Part shown: one piece after another, positions 1 to 7,386 of the stretch | How positions within the stretch are numbered: position 1 is the stretch's first letter | How the letters are laid out: the number at the start of each line of letters is the position of its first letter | Source of the DNA: a virus | DNA length: 38,838 bases | Direction: 5' to 3' (one strand) | IMG/VR virus record: IMGVR_UViG_3300030098_002918 | Location: 1,549 to 40,386 of that record | Made by a program: the position numbers and the translations under genes | The notes under the pieces: model-generated | What the model was told of the DNA's origin: nothing | The model's input: only the letters and a program-made list of their open reading frames with translations | The model's database searches: none

Positions 1-82
1 CGATGTAACTCCTGAGTTTGGTCCATCTGATTTAGATCTCTTACAAGAACACACTATGAAATACTTTGGGTTATCTCAATGA
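1..82 (+). CDS. 3' end of an unidentified CDS
   Basis: Only the last 26 codons lie in the window, starting in the frame of base 2 and ending in TGA at 80-82. The visible tail is acidic and Leu-rich (includes DLDLLQEH). The stop overlaps the next start as ATGA, the coupling used throughout this region. Function cannot be inferred from this fragment. Confidence 0.55.
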   Translation, partial: DVTPEFGPSDLDLLQEHTMKYFGLSQ

Positions 83-162
83 ATCTTCTACGTGCCTTAA
101 TGGAATCATGTTCCATTGTTGCAACTCTATTACTAATCAACTACTACTTAGGAGGTAATTAA
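79..162 (+). CDS. 27-aa putative membrane peptide
   Basis: A very short frame, ATGA-coupled to the gene before it and TAATG-coupled to the gene after it. The peptide has a single hydrophobic stretch (around SIVATLLLINYYLG, residues 12-25), enough for one membrane pass. The strict coupling on both sides is the main reason to call it a gene. Its 3' end carries the GGAGG that serves as ribosome binding site for the next gene, so it could be only a leader. No family recognised. Confidence 0.45.
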   Translation: MNLLRALMESCSIVATLLLINYYLGGN

Positions 163-536
163 TGAAAACATTAATTGATGATCTTGATTTTAAATCATTA
201 CATAAATATAAAAGTAGATCTCTTGTTGCTTGGGTTAAAAGAAACACAGGAACAAAACAACAACAACAAATTGTAAAAGAAACTCTTGAAAAAAGATCTA
301 AAGAAGTTTTAAATAAACTTAATAATCGGATACAAGTTAATTACAGATTAAGTGAATCTACTTCTAATAAAGTAAAAGATATTTGTGAAAAACTGAAAGT
401 TTCCAAAAATCTTCAATATTTAAATAAAAATATTTTAGAAGTAAAAGATGATTCATATTCTGTTGCACCAACTGAACTGATAAAAGCTATTGTTGAATCC
501 AAGGTTGAACACTTATGGCGTCTTACTCATGAATAA
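162..536 (+). CDS. hypothetical protein, 124 aa, Lys-rich
   Basis: Starts at the ATG overlapping the preceding stop (TAATG), with GGAGG about 7 bases upstream. The product is strongly basic and predicted helical, with many Lys and Asn residues and no Cys pair, signal peptide or membrane segment. The N-terminal half (RSLVAWVKRNTG, KQQQQ) and a later helix (KVKDICEKLKVSK) might suit nucleic-acid binding, but no family is recognised. It is second in the early-looking run of small coupled genes. Confidence 0.75.
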   Translation: MKTLIDDLDFKSLHKYKSRSLVAWVKRNTGTKQQQQIVKETLEKRSKEVLNKLNNRIQVNYRLSESTSNKVKDICEKLKVSKNLQYLNKNILEVKDDSYSVAPTELIKAIVESKVEHLWRLTHE

Positions 537-663
537 ACATGATGACCTTTGGGAGATCGTACAAAAAGATCATCCAAATTTAACTGATCAAGAGAGAAAA
601 CAAATCTTTCTTGATTGGTTATACCAAACACCTACTAAAAAGGAGGATTCCAATGAGCCATGA
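529..663 (+). CDS. hypothetical protein, 44 aa
   Basis: Overlaps the end of the preceding gene by 8 bases and the next gene by 11. The product begins MNKHDDLWEIVQKDHPNL and contains an acidic, Trp-bearing helix (QERKQIFLDWLYQ). The AAGGAGG at 640-646 inside its 3' end is the ribosome binding site of the next gene. Length, coupling and clean codon structure support a real gene. No family recognised. Confidence 0.6.
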   Translation: MNKHDDLWEIVQKDHPNLTDQERKQIFLDWLYQTPTKKEDSNEP

Positions 664-853
664 CGGTAATCGAGAACGTAAAAGAATGTTCTATGAAGAT
701 GCTCTTAAAGAGCTAGAAGATGAACATCCTGAAGTTGATCCTTCTGAAATAGAAGAACGCTTTGGTGATGAAGCAGTACAAAAAGCCGAAGATGCTTTCT
801 ATTACACATCTGAAGGTCATCCAACACTATCCGCAGCTGAGAGGAATCGTTAA
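653..853 (+). CDS. hypothetical acidic protein, 66 aa
   Basis: I place the start at the ATG at 653, preceded by AAGGAGG at 640-646, rather than at a TTG at 611. The product is highly charged and mostly acidic (DALKELEDEHPEVDPSEIEE), with helical character and a Tyr pair near the C-terminus. It ends in TAATG shared with the next start. Small acidic proteins are common among phage early proteins that bind host factors, but no family is recognised. Confidence 0.7.
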   Translation: MSHDGNRERKRMFYEDALKELEDEHPEVDPSEIEERFGDEAVQKAEDAFYYTSEGHPTLSAAERNR

Positions 854-1149
854 TGATTGATAAATTTTCTATTGAACAATGTATGAAAGACGTTGATCAT
901 ATGCTTGAAGCTTTTGATCATATTGAGAATACTCAAATGAAAAAAAATCTAAAGCAAAAAGATAGAGAACAAATAGCTATGTCTGTTCTTTATATACGTC
1001 TATACTTACGTGATGCACCTAAAGAAGATGCTGATCGTGTTTTAACTTTCATAGAAAAACGAGTTAAAAAAACTCTTCCAAAAGACTGGAGTCTTGAAAA
1101 AGAATTCAGACATCTTTCACTCTATAGAAACCTACGGGAACAAGACTAA
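853..1149 (+). CDS. hypothetical protein, 98 aa, helical
   Basis: Starts at an ATG overlapping the previous stop and ends overlapping the next start, both as TAATG. The product looks all-helical and charged (FSIEQCMKDVDHMLEAFDHI, then KNLKQKDREQIAMSVLYIRL). No metal-binding, membrane or signal motif is visible. No family recognised; it sits in the early-looking small-gene operon. Confidence 0.7.
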   Translation: MIDKFSIEQCMKDVDHMLEAFDHIENTQMKKNLKQKDREQIAMSVLYIRLYLRDAPKEDADRVLTFIEKRVKKTLPKDWSLEKEFRHLSLYRNLREQD

Positions 1150-1376
1150 TGCCTCAAATTACTCTTCGTTTTAACATCAATCCTGATGGAACTGTACAAG
1201 AAATTGTAGAAGGTGTATCAGGACATGGTTGTGATCTACTTACTAAACCTATAGAACAATCTTTAGGTGAAGTAGAACAACGTACTCATACAGCTGCTTT
1301 CTATGAAAAGATTAATTCCATACAGAATAGACATATAGAGTACTTAGAAGATCATGACTGGATTGGGTGTATTTGA
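1149..1376 (+). CDS. DUF2997-like protein, 75 aa
   Basis: The N-terminal half has the layout of the small DUF2997 family common in cyanobacteria: a strand (ITLRFNINPDGTVQEIVEG), a GHGCDLLT turn with a Cys at residue 28, then an IEQSLGEV helix. Biochemical function of the family is unknown to me. The C-terminal extension (residues 48-75) is charged. The gene is TAATG-coupled upstream and overlaps the next gene. Presence of a cyanobacterial family supports a cyanobacterial host. Confidence 0.65.
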   Translation: MPQITLRFNINPDGTVQEIVEGVSGHGCDLLTKPIEQSLGEVEQRTHTAAFYEKINSIQNRHIEYLEDHDWIGCI

Positions 1377-1497
1377 AATCATTGTTATACCAATACTATT
1401 CTTGGAGGAATTTGTTAAACGAATTCTGAGTGGAATCTATTTGTTATGGCAACGATTTGATCACTGGAATTTCAATCGTAAATTACCTAAATCATGA
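1354..1497 (+). CDS. 47-aa putative membrane protein
   Basis: Begins with a hydrophobic segment (MTGLGVFEIIVIPILFLEEF) followed by a basic, aromatic tail rich in Arg, Lys and Trp, so one membrane pass with a cytoplasmic basic tail is likely. It overlaps the preceding gene by 23 bases and is ATGA-coupled to the next. No family recognised. Confidence 0.55.
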   Translation: MTGLGVFEIIVIPILFLEEFVKRILSGIYLLWQRFDHWNFNRKLPKS

Positions 1498-1670
1498 CCA
1501 TTAAAACAAAAGATTACATGGTAGATGGCTGGGATAGATCTCCTCATCTAGCTGTACATCCTTATAAACGTGGCTCCAGACACAACCAAATTGGTATGTG
1601 GATTATGTGGTCTTACTACGTTTTAATCACTGGAATTATTCTGCGTTTAATCATTGTATTAAACCAATAG
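1494..1670 (+). CDS. 58-aa putative membrane protein
   Basis: ATGA-coupled to the gene before. The first 33 residues are hydrophilic and basic (YKRGSRHNQ), and the last 25 form a hydrophobic helix (IGMWIMWSYYVLITGIILRL). This suggests a tail-anchored inner-membrane protein. With the previous gene it forms a pair of tiny membrane proteins. Function unknown. Confidence 0.55.
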   Translation: MTIKTKDYMVDGWDRSPHLAVHPYKRGSRHNQIGMWIMWSYYVLITGIILRLIIVLNQ

Positions 1671-1676
1671 ATCCTC

Positions 1677-1910
1677 ATGGAATTTCATTCCTATCGGCAC
1701 ACTGATCTAGTACCAGATAAATGTGGCGTTGAGCCTGTTATCAAAGGCTGGGTGAATGAATTCAAGCCTTGGTACTATGACGGTAAAACTGTCTGGTGGG
1801 GGACTTTATATCCCCTTCGATCAGATGCAGAAGCTGCCGCATTAAAACTTCAACAACAACTTAAACCCAATGACAACAGCAACTCGCTCAAAAGCAAAAC
1901 CCAAGAGTAA
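1677..1910 (+). CDS. hypothetical protein, 77 aa
   Basis: A soluble aromatic-rich small protein (GWVNEFKPWYYDGKTVWWG at residues 22-40) with an Ala-rich helix (SDAEAAALKLQQQL). Its last 41 bases overlap the ArdC-like gene in another frame. There is no strong ribosome binding site, so the start is less certain. No family recognised. Confidence 0.6.
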   Translation: MEFHSYRHTDLVPDKCGVEPVIKGWVNEFKPWYYDGKTVWWGTLYPLRSDAEAAALKLQQQLKPNDNSNSLKSKTQE

Positions 1911-2808
1911 GAAACCTACTCCAGAAGAAAAATTAGTAGAAGAACTAATTACTCTGATGGAATCAGGTAAACAACCTTGGAGAAAAGAATGGGATTGTAC
2001 TAATGGAGGTAAACAACAAAACATCCTTAGTCATCACATCTATACAGGACAGAATCCTGCACTATTAGCTTTTTATCAAATGGCTAGAGGTTATCCTTTA
2101 CCTCTATGGGCTGGAGGAGGACAGATAAAAAGTAAAGGTTGGAAGATTCGTAAAGGATCTAAGGCTTGCTATATCTGTGTTCCTAGTAAATATCAAATTG
2201 AAGTAGAGAATACCTTTGGTGAAAAGATTAAAGAATCTAGAACTGGTGGATTCTATTTCTCTCCAATCTTTAATGTTAAAGATATAGAAGGAGAAGATAA
2301 AGATGAAATCATTGCTAGACACCAAGGAGAAGCTGAACAACCAAGACCTGAACCAGAACGTATGGAGAACTGCGAAAAAGTATTTGCAGAATACCACCGT
2401 CGAGAAACGTTAGAAACCCAATGGGCTGGTGAAAGAGCTTGTTACTCTCCCTCTCTAGACATAGTGACAATGCCTGAACGTAAGAAGTTCCATTCTGCTC
2501 ATGCCTTGTACTCCACCTGGGCGCACGAATTGGCTCATTCAACTGGTCATTCCAAGCGTCTTAAGCGTGATCTCACAGGCATGTATGGCTTGGATAAATA
2601 TGCAAAAGAAGAATTAATAGCTGAATTAGCTGCATATTTAATTTCAGATGAATTACAAATTAATTCAGATGAGAAAAATCATGCCAACTATTTACAGTCA
2701 TGGATTAAATGTCTACGCAAAGATCCTTCTATTTTAAAAGATTCTTTAAGACAAGCTAATGCTGCAAAAAATTATATCCTTCATCCAAAGGAGGAAAAGT
2801 CTTCATGA
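1870..2808 (+). CDS. ArdC-like antirestriction zinc metallopeptidase
   Basis: The 312-residue product has the two-part layout of ArdC/DUF1738 proteins. An N-terminal domain (about residues 18-130) carries the family's ESGKQPWRKEW and GYPLPLWAG-type motifs. A C-terminal zincin domain has HELAH at residues 219-223, followed by TGH and a downstream helix with Glu at 247, 248 and 252 that can supply the third zinc ligand. Established: ArdC-type proteins from mobile elements bind ssDNA and can protect incoming DNA from host restriction. Inferred: this phage uses it just after injection against host defence. The start at 1870 overlaps the preceding gene; the end is ATGA-coupled to the next. It is the only large gene in the left small-gene block. 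Confidence 0.82.
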   Translation: MTTATRSKAKPKSKKPTPEEKLVEELITLMESGKQPWRKEWDCTNGGKQQNILSHHIYTGQNPALLAFYQMARGYPLPLWAGGGQIKSKGWKIRKGSKACYICVPSKYQIEVENTFGEKIKESRTGGFYFSPIFNVKDIEGEDKDEIIARHQGEAEQPRPEPERMENCEKVFAEYHRRETLETQWAGERACYSPSLDIVTMPERKKFHSAHALYSTWAHELAHSTGHSKRLKRDLTGMYGLDKYAKEELIAELAAYLISDELQINSDEKNHANYLQSWIKCLRKDPSILKDSLRQANAAKNYILHPKEEKSS

Positions 2809-3089
2809 TTGGAGATCTAACTAAACGTAAAGAAAGACAAAATCGTTTTAAAAGAGTATTTATCCCTCGTATGAAATCTATTGGTAAAACAATTACTTTA
2901 ATTGGTAATTGTTCTAATAAAAATAATTACGAGTGGCATGAAGAAACAACAAAACGATCCTTTCTTCTTATAGCTCAAATCCTCTTAGCTCAAGCTAAAA
3001 AATTTGGGCTAAGTATGGAGCTTACATACAATGGACAACCTGTTCAAAGTATTAATCCTACTGATCCAGATCTTTTTAAATTGGAGTAA
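2805..3089 (+). CDS. hypothetical protein, 94 aa
   Basis: ATGA-coupled to the ArdC-like gene, with AAAGGAGG at its ribosome binding site. The N-terminus is very basic (LTKRKERQNRFKRVFIPR), followed by an alternating strand-like region and a helix (RSFLLIAQILLAQAKKFG). Tight linkage suggests joint expression with the antirestriction gene. No family recognised. Confidence 0.7.
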   Translation: MIGDLTKRKERQNRFKRVFIPRMKSIGKTITLIGNCSNKNNYEWHEETTKRSFLLIAQILLAQAKKFGLSMELTYNGQPVQSINPTDPDLFKLE

Positions 3090-3092
3090 CTC

Positions 3093-3254
3093 ATGATTAA
3101 AAAAGTTAGAGTAACACTACTTGTTCAAGTAGATACTGAAAACGATGAACGCTGTCCATCTGGTGATCCATTACAAGAAAATTGTGTACTAAACATGATT
3201 CATAATGGAGATTTTTTAGATCCAGTAGAAGTTCTAGATGTTCATTACATTTAA
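3093..3254 (+). CDS. hypothetical protein, 53 aa
   Basis: Three bases after the preceding stop, with GGAG just upstream. It has an N-terminal strand (IKKVRVTLLVQVDTEND) and an acidic remainder with two Cys residues. Strand content suggests a compact beta protein. No family recognised. Confidence 0.65.
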   Translation: MIKKVRVTLLVQVDTENDERCPSGDPLQENCVLNMIHNGDFLDPVEVLDVHYI

Positions 3255-3261
3255 TAATCTA

Positions 3262-3579
3262 ATGTCAACTCATAATCCAGTAGACATTGGTGATCTATGT
3301 ATAGATTGCTATGCCAAAGGTATCCATAAAGATACCACTAAAGAAGGTTTCGTTAATCGAATACCTGCTGAAACAGATGAATACTCTGGCTATATGTGTG
3401 GTCCTTGTGCTGAAGAATCCTCTGATTACATCGACAAGATGAAAGCAGAAGAAGATTTATTCACAATACTTAAAGACGCATTAGACAGATCTAAAGATTC
3501 TATATTGACTCATCCATGTGATGTAGATCAAATAGAAAACGTCTGTAGATTTTATGGCTATGAATCATTATTGGAGTAA
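3262..3579 (+). CDS. putative small zinc-binding protein, 105 aa
   Basis: I choose the ATG at 3262 over one at 3238, because the product then begins MSTHNPVDIGDLCIDCYAKG. There is a CxxC pair near residues 13-16 and a second (MCGPCAEE) near 52-55, so one zinc knuckle is likely. The C-terminal half is acidic and helical. A regulator or host-binding role is possible but unproven. Confidence 0.65.
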   Translation: MSTHNPVDIGDLCIDCYAKGIHKDTTKEGFVNRIPAETDEYSGYMCGPCAEESSDYIDKMKAEEDLFTILKDALDRSKDSILTHPCDVDQIENVCRFYGYESLLE

Positions 3580-3584
3580 TTTTA

Positions 3585-3752
3585 ATGCCAATGACTAAAC
3601 AAAAAGCCTTCTATGAATGGCTATCTAACTGTCCAGTTGAACTTGATTTTCAAATGAATTTTCCAAGTAAAAAAGATAACTGTACAGATGAAATGTATAT
3701 CTTCCGAGATATACCAAATACTGAACTAACTTTGATCAACGGATCTAAATAA
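3585..3752 (+). CDS. hypothetical protein, 55 aa
   Basis: Small soluble product starting MPMTKQKAFYEWLSNCPVE with two Cys residues. It follows the previous gene by five bases with a GGAG upstream. It ends the first run of coupled small genes, and a stem-loop follows at 3776. No family recognised. Confidence 0.6.
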   Translation: MPMTKQKAFYEWLSNCPVELDFQMNFPSKKDNCTDEMYIFRDIPNTELTLINGSK

Positions 3753-3775
3753 AAAGTTATATCAGTTGCATTACT

Positions 3776-3807
3776 CACTAGGCTTTTCTAAAATGTAAGT
3801 CCTAGTG
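3776..3807 (+). promoter_or_regulatory. stem-loop before the 3816 gene
   Basis: CACTAGGCTT at 3776-3785 pairs with AAG plus CCTAGTG at 3797-3807, with one bulged T. The arrangement gives about 10 base pairs around a small loop, nine bases before the next ATG. No U-run follows, so a simple terminator is unlikely. An RNA processing site or translation-control hairpin fits better. The TGTAAGTC at 3794-3801 also occurs in the structured leader at 8291-8298. Confidence 0.4.
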
Positions 3808-3815
3808 TGTAGTCT

Positions 3816-4247
3816 ATGCACTATTACAATCCAACATTAATTAACTTACTTACTACAATGCAAATTGTTAAAGCAATTAAATCGTTAGTTCCTTCTATTG
3901 AATTAACAAATGATGAGAATAGAACTTCTCATTTAACTGGCACCTGGACTGATAACGCAGGTTACAGAGATGAACACAAACTTTCATTCAGATATGTACG
4001 CAACTCTGAAAAATTAGCTCGCATGCATGGGAAACCAAACATGAAAACTAAAGACATTGAATACACAGATGAATGGGGTAACAAGCATGTATTAACTGCA
4101 CAAAGAGCTAAAGAAATTATGCATTTAGCAGAAAGTATTTCTCAAGAAGCAAATGGATTAGCTGATCTTTATCATGAAGCAGGTATTTCACCAAAAGAAA
4201 TTCTTGGTGAATTAGATATGATTGATATTCAAGTTAATCCTGCTTAA
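3816..4247 (+). CDS. hypothetical protein, 143 aa
   Basis: Soluble, mixed alpha/beta product. The start could be the ATG at 3816 or the one at 3858 (MQIVKAIKSLVPSIEL), which would remove 14 residues. The centre is hydrophilic (DEHKLSFRYVRNSEKLARMHG), and the C-terminal third is helical and acidic (AKEIMHLAESISQEANGLAD). A stem-loop sits just upstream. No family recognised. Confidence 0.72.
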   Translation: MHYYNPTLINLLTTMQIVKAIKSLVPSIELTNDENRTSHLTGTWTDNAGYRDEHKLSFRYVRNSEKLARMHGKPNMKTKDIEYTDEWGNKHVLTAQRAKEIMHLAESISQEANGLADLYHEAGISPKEILGELDMIDIQVNPA

Positions 4248-4265
4248 ACTGTAATGAAGTTACGT

Positions 4266-4289
4266 AGACCTCTGAAAAATCAGGGGTCT
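4266..4289 (+). promoter_or_regulatory. hairpin enclosing a ribosome binding site
   Basis: AGACCTCTGA (4266-4275), loop AAAA, TCAGGGGTCT (4280-4289): ten pairs with one T-G wobble. AGGGG, the best Shine-Dalgarno match for the ATG at 4296, lies in the 3' arm. The hairpin could hide the ribosome binding site when folded. No poly-T follows, which argues against an intrinsic terminator. Confidence 0.5.
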
Positions 4290-4295
4290 TATCAA

Positions 4296-4634
4296 ATGGA
4301 TAAAGAACTTACTAAAGAAAGAGAAGAGCTAATTGAACAAACTCTATCCTTAATACCAGAACATACTTGGCCTGTTGTTGCTGATCAATTATCTGCAAGA
4401 ATTGTAGATACTATGCCAGCTGATGTTTTAGAACAATTGACTGGTAATCCAACAGGTTTTGAAAAAGCAGAAAAAATCCTATTAGGCTTTTACCTTCAAT
4501 CAAAGGAAAAACGAAAGGATTTAATTTCTGATGCTTTTGGTTTTATTGGAGCTGAACCCACCCTATATTATTTGGATGGATTAGGTTTGGATAAAATTCC
4601 AGATCCTAAACAGCAGCAAGAGGTTTCTTCTTAG
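4296..4634 (+). CDS. hypothetical protein, 112 aa
   Basis: I prefer the ATG at 4296 to one at 4254, because the earlier start would translate through the stem-loop at 4266-4289, whose 3' arm carries the ribosome binding site. The product is acidic and helical (MDKELTKEREELIEQTLSLI), with a Pro- and Gln-rich tail. Its 3' end overlaps a converging small gene by 29 bases. No family recognised. Confidence 0.68.
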   Translation: MDKELTKEREELIEQTLSLIPEHTWPVVADQLSARIVDTMPADVLEQLTGNPTGFEKAEKILLGFYLQSKEKRKDLISDAFGFIGAEPTLYYLDGLGLDKIPDPKQQQEVSS

Positions 4635-4752
4635 CTAAAAATCTTTTTGCATCTAATAGAATTTCTCTATTTGCTGGAGTGTCTTTCAAGTATCTGCCTG
4701 TATCTTTCTTGATATAGGCGATACCTCTGTACTTAAGAGTAGTGCAACTCAT
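4606..4752 (-). CDS. DUF4278-like small protein, 48 aa
   Basis: Antisense to the flanking genes. The N-terminus LKYRGIAYIKK matches the short Y-R-G-x-x-Y motif of DUF4278 proteins, which are typical of cyanobacteria and occur in cyanophages. The C-terminal half is a basic helix (REILLDAKRFLAKKK). It converges on the + strand gene ending at 4634, overlapping by 29 bases. Function of the family is unknown to me. Confidence 0.62.
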   Translation of the reverse strand: MSCTTLKYRGIAYIKKDTGRYLKDTPANREILLDAKRFLAKKKPLAAV

Positions 4753-4858
4753 TTTGGTAGCCTTTGTTACTAAATTGATAGTATTTCATTTTGAAATTTG
4801 CAGTAGTTCACACTGTAACAAATCTTACATTTTTAATAATTTATTAACAAATCAACAC

Positions 4859-4939
4859 ATGAATTGTCTTGATCTTATGGGGTATTTATCCCTAATCATT
4901 ATTCTTTATTCTTCTATTTACAAATTAATTAAAAAATGA
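4859..4939 (+). CDS. 26-aa putative membrane peptide
   Basis: Short frame with one hydrophobic helix (LMGYLSLIIILYSSIYK), ATGA-coupled to the zinc-ribbon gene at 4936. The coupling and membrane character are the only support. It may instead be a leader peptide for the downstream regulator. An in-frame GTG at 4742 would make a longer product, but that start overlaps the antisense gene and looks less likely. Confidence 0.35.
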   Translation: MNCLDLMGYLSLIIILYSSIYKLIKK

Positions 4940-5244
4940 AATGCCCTAAATGTAAATCTAAAAACACTAGAGTTTCTTCTGTTGATCCACATCCTCTTGA
5001 GGATTTTACTAAACGTTATTGTAGATGTTTAGATTGTGCTGAACGTTTCACTACTATCGAAAAGTATTTAGATACAGCACATAACCCAGGAAGAAAGAAA
5101 AATAGTTTCATATTGAATAGTTATCAATGCCAAATGATTAAAAGAAATAAATATATGTTATCTAATAGTGAATGGGCAGCTATTTATAAAGTTTCTCTTT
5201 CAACCATAGTTACAGCAAAAACAAAATTTCCATCAACTAATTAG
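4936..5244 (+). CDS. NrdR-like zinc-ribbon protein, 102 aa
   Basis: The N-terminus has the zinc ribbon of NrdR-type regulators: MKCPKCKSKNTRV, then RYCRCLDCAERFTTIEKY, giving two CxxC pairs and the RFTT-x-E signature near residues 38-43. The ATP-cone domain of true NrdR is absent. Instead the last 50 residues are basic with a possible helix-turn-helix (MLSNSEWAAIYKVSLSTIVT). Inferred role: a small DNA-binding transcription factor just ahead of the polymerase and SSB genes. It could also be an unrelated zinc-ribbon DNA binder. Confidence 0.72.
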   Translation: MKCPKCKSKNTRVSSVDPHPLEDFTKRYCRCLDCAERFTTIEKYLDTAHNPGRKKNSFILNSYQCQMIKRNKYMLSNSEWAAIYKVSLSTIVTAKTKFPSTN

Positions 5245-5288
5245 TTGTATTTATTAAAAATTGTATTATTATTTATCAGAATTCTTCC

Positions 5289-5531
5289 ATGAAAAAATCA
5301 ACAATGTCTTACGTAATCGCTTGTTGGAAGAGGGGTGTTCCGCATGGAATACAAGTGACTAATAATAAGTTCACACTCGTACCACTTGATTCACAGACAA
5401 ATGTATCTAAACTATTTAACAATCCGCATCGAACTCAGATGCAAAAATTCTTGAACTGGATTAAAGAGAATGACAAAGAACTTAAGCATGAGGAATTCTC
5501 AATTCAAGACTACGGCAGATTCAGAAGATGA
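5289..5531 (+). CDS. hypothetical protein, 80 aa, upstream of DNA polymerase
   Basis: Basic soluble product with a Trp-bearing start (MSYVIACWKRGVPHG from residue 6) and a charged C-terminus. It overlaps the polymerase gene by up to 62 bases, so the two are probably translated together. An accessory role in replication is possible from position only. No family recognised. Confidence 0.65.
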   Translation: MKKSTMSYVIACWKRGVPHGIQVTNNKFTLVPLDSQTNVSKLFNNPHRTQMQKFLNWIKENDKELKHEEFSIQDYGRFRR

Positions 5532-7332
5532 ATCCTGGCTTATATTTGATTTAGAATCTGATGGCTTATATGATGACGTTTCAAAAATCCATTGCCTGGT
5601 TATTTATGACATTCAATCAGGAAACACTTTCAGCTATGGCCCTGATGCTATTGATAATGCTATTAGTCATCTGGACTCCGCTGATGTTTTAATCGGTCAT
5701 AACATACTCTTTTATGACATTCCAGTTCTTAAAAAATTACATGGAACTGATTTCAAAGCAAGAGTAATAGATACGCTGATATGTACACGTCTTATCTGGC
5801 CTAAAGAAACGCTTTATGACCTTGACGAAGAACAATATCAGGAAGTTCCACCGAAGCTCAAAGGTTCTGCTTCACTTAAGGCATGGGGCTATCGACTTGC
5901 AGATCACAAGATTGAGTTCCAAGATTTCACCGAGTACTCCCAGGAAATGCTCGACTACTGCATCCAAGATGTCAGAGTTACAGAAAAATTATGGAATCAT
6001 ATTATCAATCAAAAGTATCCTGAGTCTGCTCTGGTTCTTGAACATGACTTCGCTCAAAAGATCAATGAACAAATTAGGACAGGCATTCCATTCGATGTGG
6101 ACAGATGTCTTGATCTTGTGGATGATCTCAGAGGGAAGAAAGAAAAATTGGAGAATGAATTAAAAACATTATTCCCTCCCTTAAAACGTTCTGAAATTTT
6201 TACTCCTAAAGTAAATAATAAGAAACGAGGTTATGTAAAAGGCGTTCCATTTGAAAAAGTAAGTTATGACGAATTCAATCCAGGATCACGTAAACAAATT
6301 ATTGAACGCTTATTCAATAAGTACCAATGGGTACCAGAAGGAAAAACTGAGAAAGGAAATCCAAAACTTGATGATGATGTCCTCGAAAAACTTCCCTTCC
6401 CAGAAGCTAAAACACTGGGAGAATACATGCTCATTAATAAGCGATTAGGACAAATAGCTGATGGTAATAATGCGTGGTTGAAATTAGTTAATAACGATAC
6501 AGGAAGAATTCATGGAGATGTAATTACTAATGGAACAATCACAGGACGATGTAGCCATCGCAATCCCAACTGCTCCCAGGTAGTAGCCAACAATAAGCCT
6601 TATGGTAAACAATGTCGTTCACTATTCCATGCACCTTACGATTGGGATCTAATCGGTGTAGATGCTAAAGCTTTAGAACTTCGTTGTCTCGCAGGGTACT
6701 TGGCTCTATGGGATGAAGGTGAATACGCTGCCATGGTTATTAACCCAGAGGTAGACATACATACTTATAATCAAGAGCAATTTGGTGTTGCTAATCGAGA
6801 TATAAGTAAACGTCTACTTTATGGAATGTTGTATGGCTGTGGTGCAGCTAAAGCAGGTACTATTATTGATCCCAATGAAAAGAATGAAACCAAATTAAAA
6901 CGTATGGGAAGAGATGCAATTAATGGTTTTATGAAAGGTGTACCTGCACTTAAAAAGTTAAAAGATCAAATTGAAGAAACAATTAGTAACCGTGGTTATT
7001 TAATCGGTTTAGATAGACGTATCCTTCACTGTCGCTCTTCTTTTAAAGGACTTAATGTTTTGTTGCAATCTGCTGGTGGCATATTAATGAAACAAGTTGT
7101 TGTAAACATTCACAACAATATTGAAAATAACTTAAATATGCCTCATGGTAATAATTGGCAACAGTTATTAATGATCCATGACGAAGTACAATTGACTTGT
7201 AACAAAAAGTATACAGAAAAAATAAGAGAACAAGCAATGGCAGCCTTCCCTCAAGCACAAGAGTTCTTTAACTTTAGATGCAAAATTGAAGGTGATTCAT
7301 GTATAGGTAGCACCTGGGCAGAAACGCATTAG
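5470..7332 (+). CDS. T7-like family A DNA polymerase with 3'-5' exonuclease
   Basis: Replicative DNA polymerase of about 620 residues. The exonuclease domain shows D27-x-E29 (FDLESDGL), the GHN...YD motif near residue 80 and YCIQD further on. The polymerase domain has motif A GVDAKALELR with Asp398, motif B RDISKRLLYG starting at Arg443, and motif C IHDE with His570, Asp571 and Glu572. Spacing and wording (ALELRCLA, LLQSAGG, NFRCKIEG) follow phage T7 polymerase, though it is shorter than T7's roughly 700 residues. Starts at 5470 and 5488 (MRNSQFK) are both possible; neither has a strong ribosome binding site. It lies directly before the SSB gene, with a stem-loop between. Confidence 0.92.
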   Translation: MTKNLSMRNSQFKTTADSEDESWLIFDLESDGLYDDVSKIHCLVIYDIQSGNTFSYGPDAIDNAISHLDSADVLIGHNILFYDIPVLKKLHGTDFKARVIDTLICTRLIWPKETLYDLDEEQYQEVPPKLKGSASLKAWGYRLADHKIEFQDFTEYSQEMLDYCIQDVRVTEKLWNHIINQKYPESALVLEHDFAQKINEQIRTGIPFDVDRCLDLVDDLRGKKEKLENELKTLFPPLKRSEIFTPKVNNKKRGYVKGVPFEKVSYDEFNPGSRKQIIERLFNKYQWVPEGKTEKGNPKLDDDVLEKLPFPEAKTLGEYMLINKRLGQIADGNNAWLKLVNNDTGRIHGDVITNGTITGRCSHRNPNCSQVVANNKPYGKQCRSLFHAPYDWDLIGVDAKALELRCLAGYLALWDEGEYAAMVINPEVDIHTYNQEQFGVANRDISKRLLYGMLYGCGAAKAGTIIDPNEKNETKLKRMGRDAINGFMKGVPALKKLKDQIEETISNRGYLIGLDRRILHCRSSFKGLNVLLQSAGGILMKQVVVNIHNNIENNLNMPHGNNWQQLLMIHDEVQLTCNKKYTEKIREQAMAAFPQAQEFFNFRCKIEGDSCIGSTWAETH

Positions 7333-7334
7333 AA

Positions 7335-7356
7335 TAACGTCCTGAGCATGACGTTA
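7335..7356 (+). promoter_or_regulatory. TAACGTC/GACGTTA stem-loop after the polymerase gene
   Basis: Seven perfect base pairs with an 8-base loop (7342-7349), three bases after the polymerase stop and 30 bases before the likely SSB start. A near copy (AACGTC...GACGTT) follows the gene ending at 11115. No T-run follows. Probably an RNA processing or stability element between cotranscribed genes. Confidence 0.5.
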
Positions 7357-7386
7357 AAAGGTTTACAACTCATTCTCAATTCAACT

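Noticed and set aside
4742-4858. GTG-started longer version of the 26-aa membrane peptide
   Set aside because: It begins inside the antisense DUF4278-like gene and has no ribosome binding site.
7348-7386. Upstream SSB start
   Set aside because: The ATG lies in the loop and 3' arm of a stem-loop, and the added residues (MTLKGLQLILNST) are unlike an SSB start.
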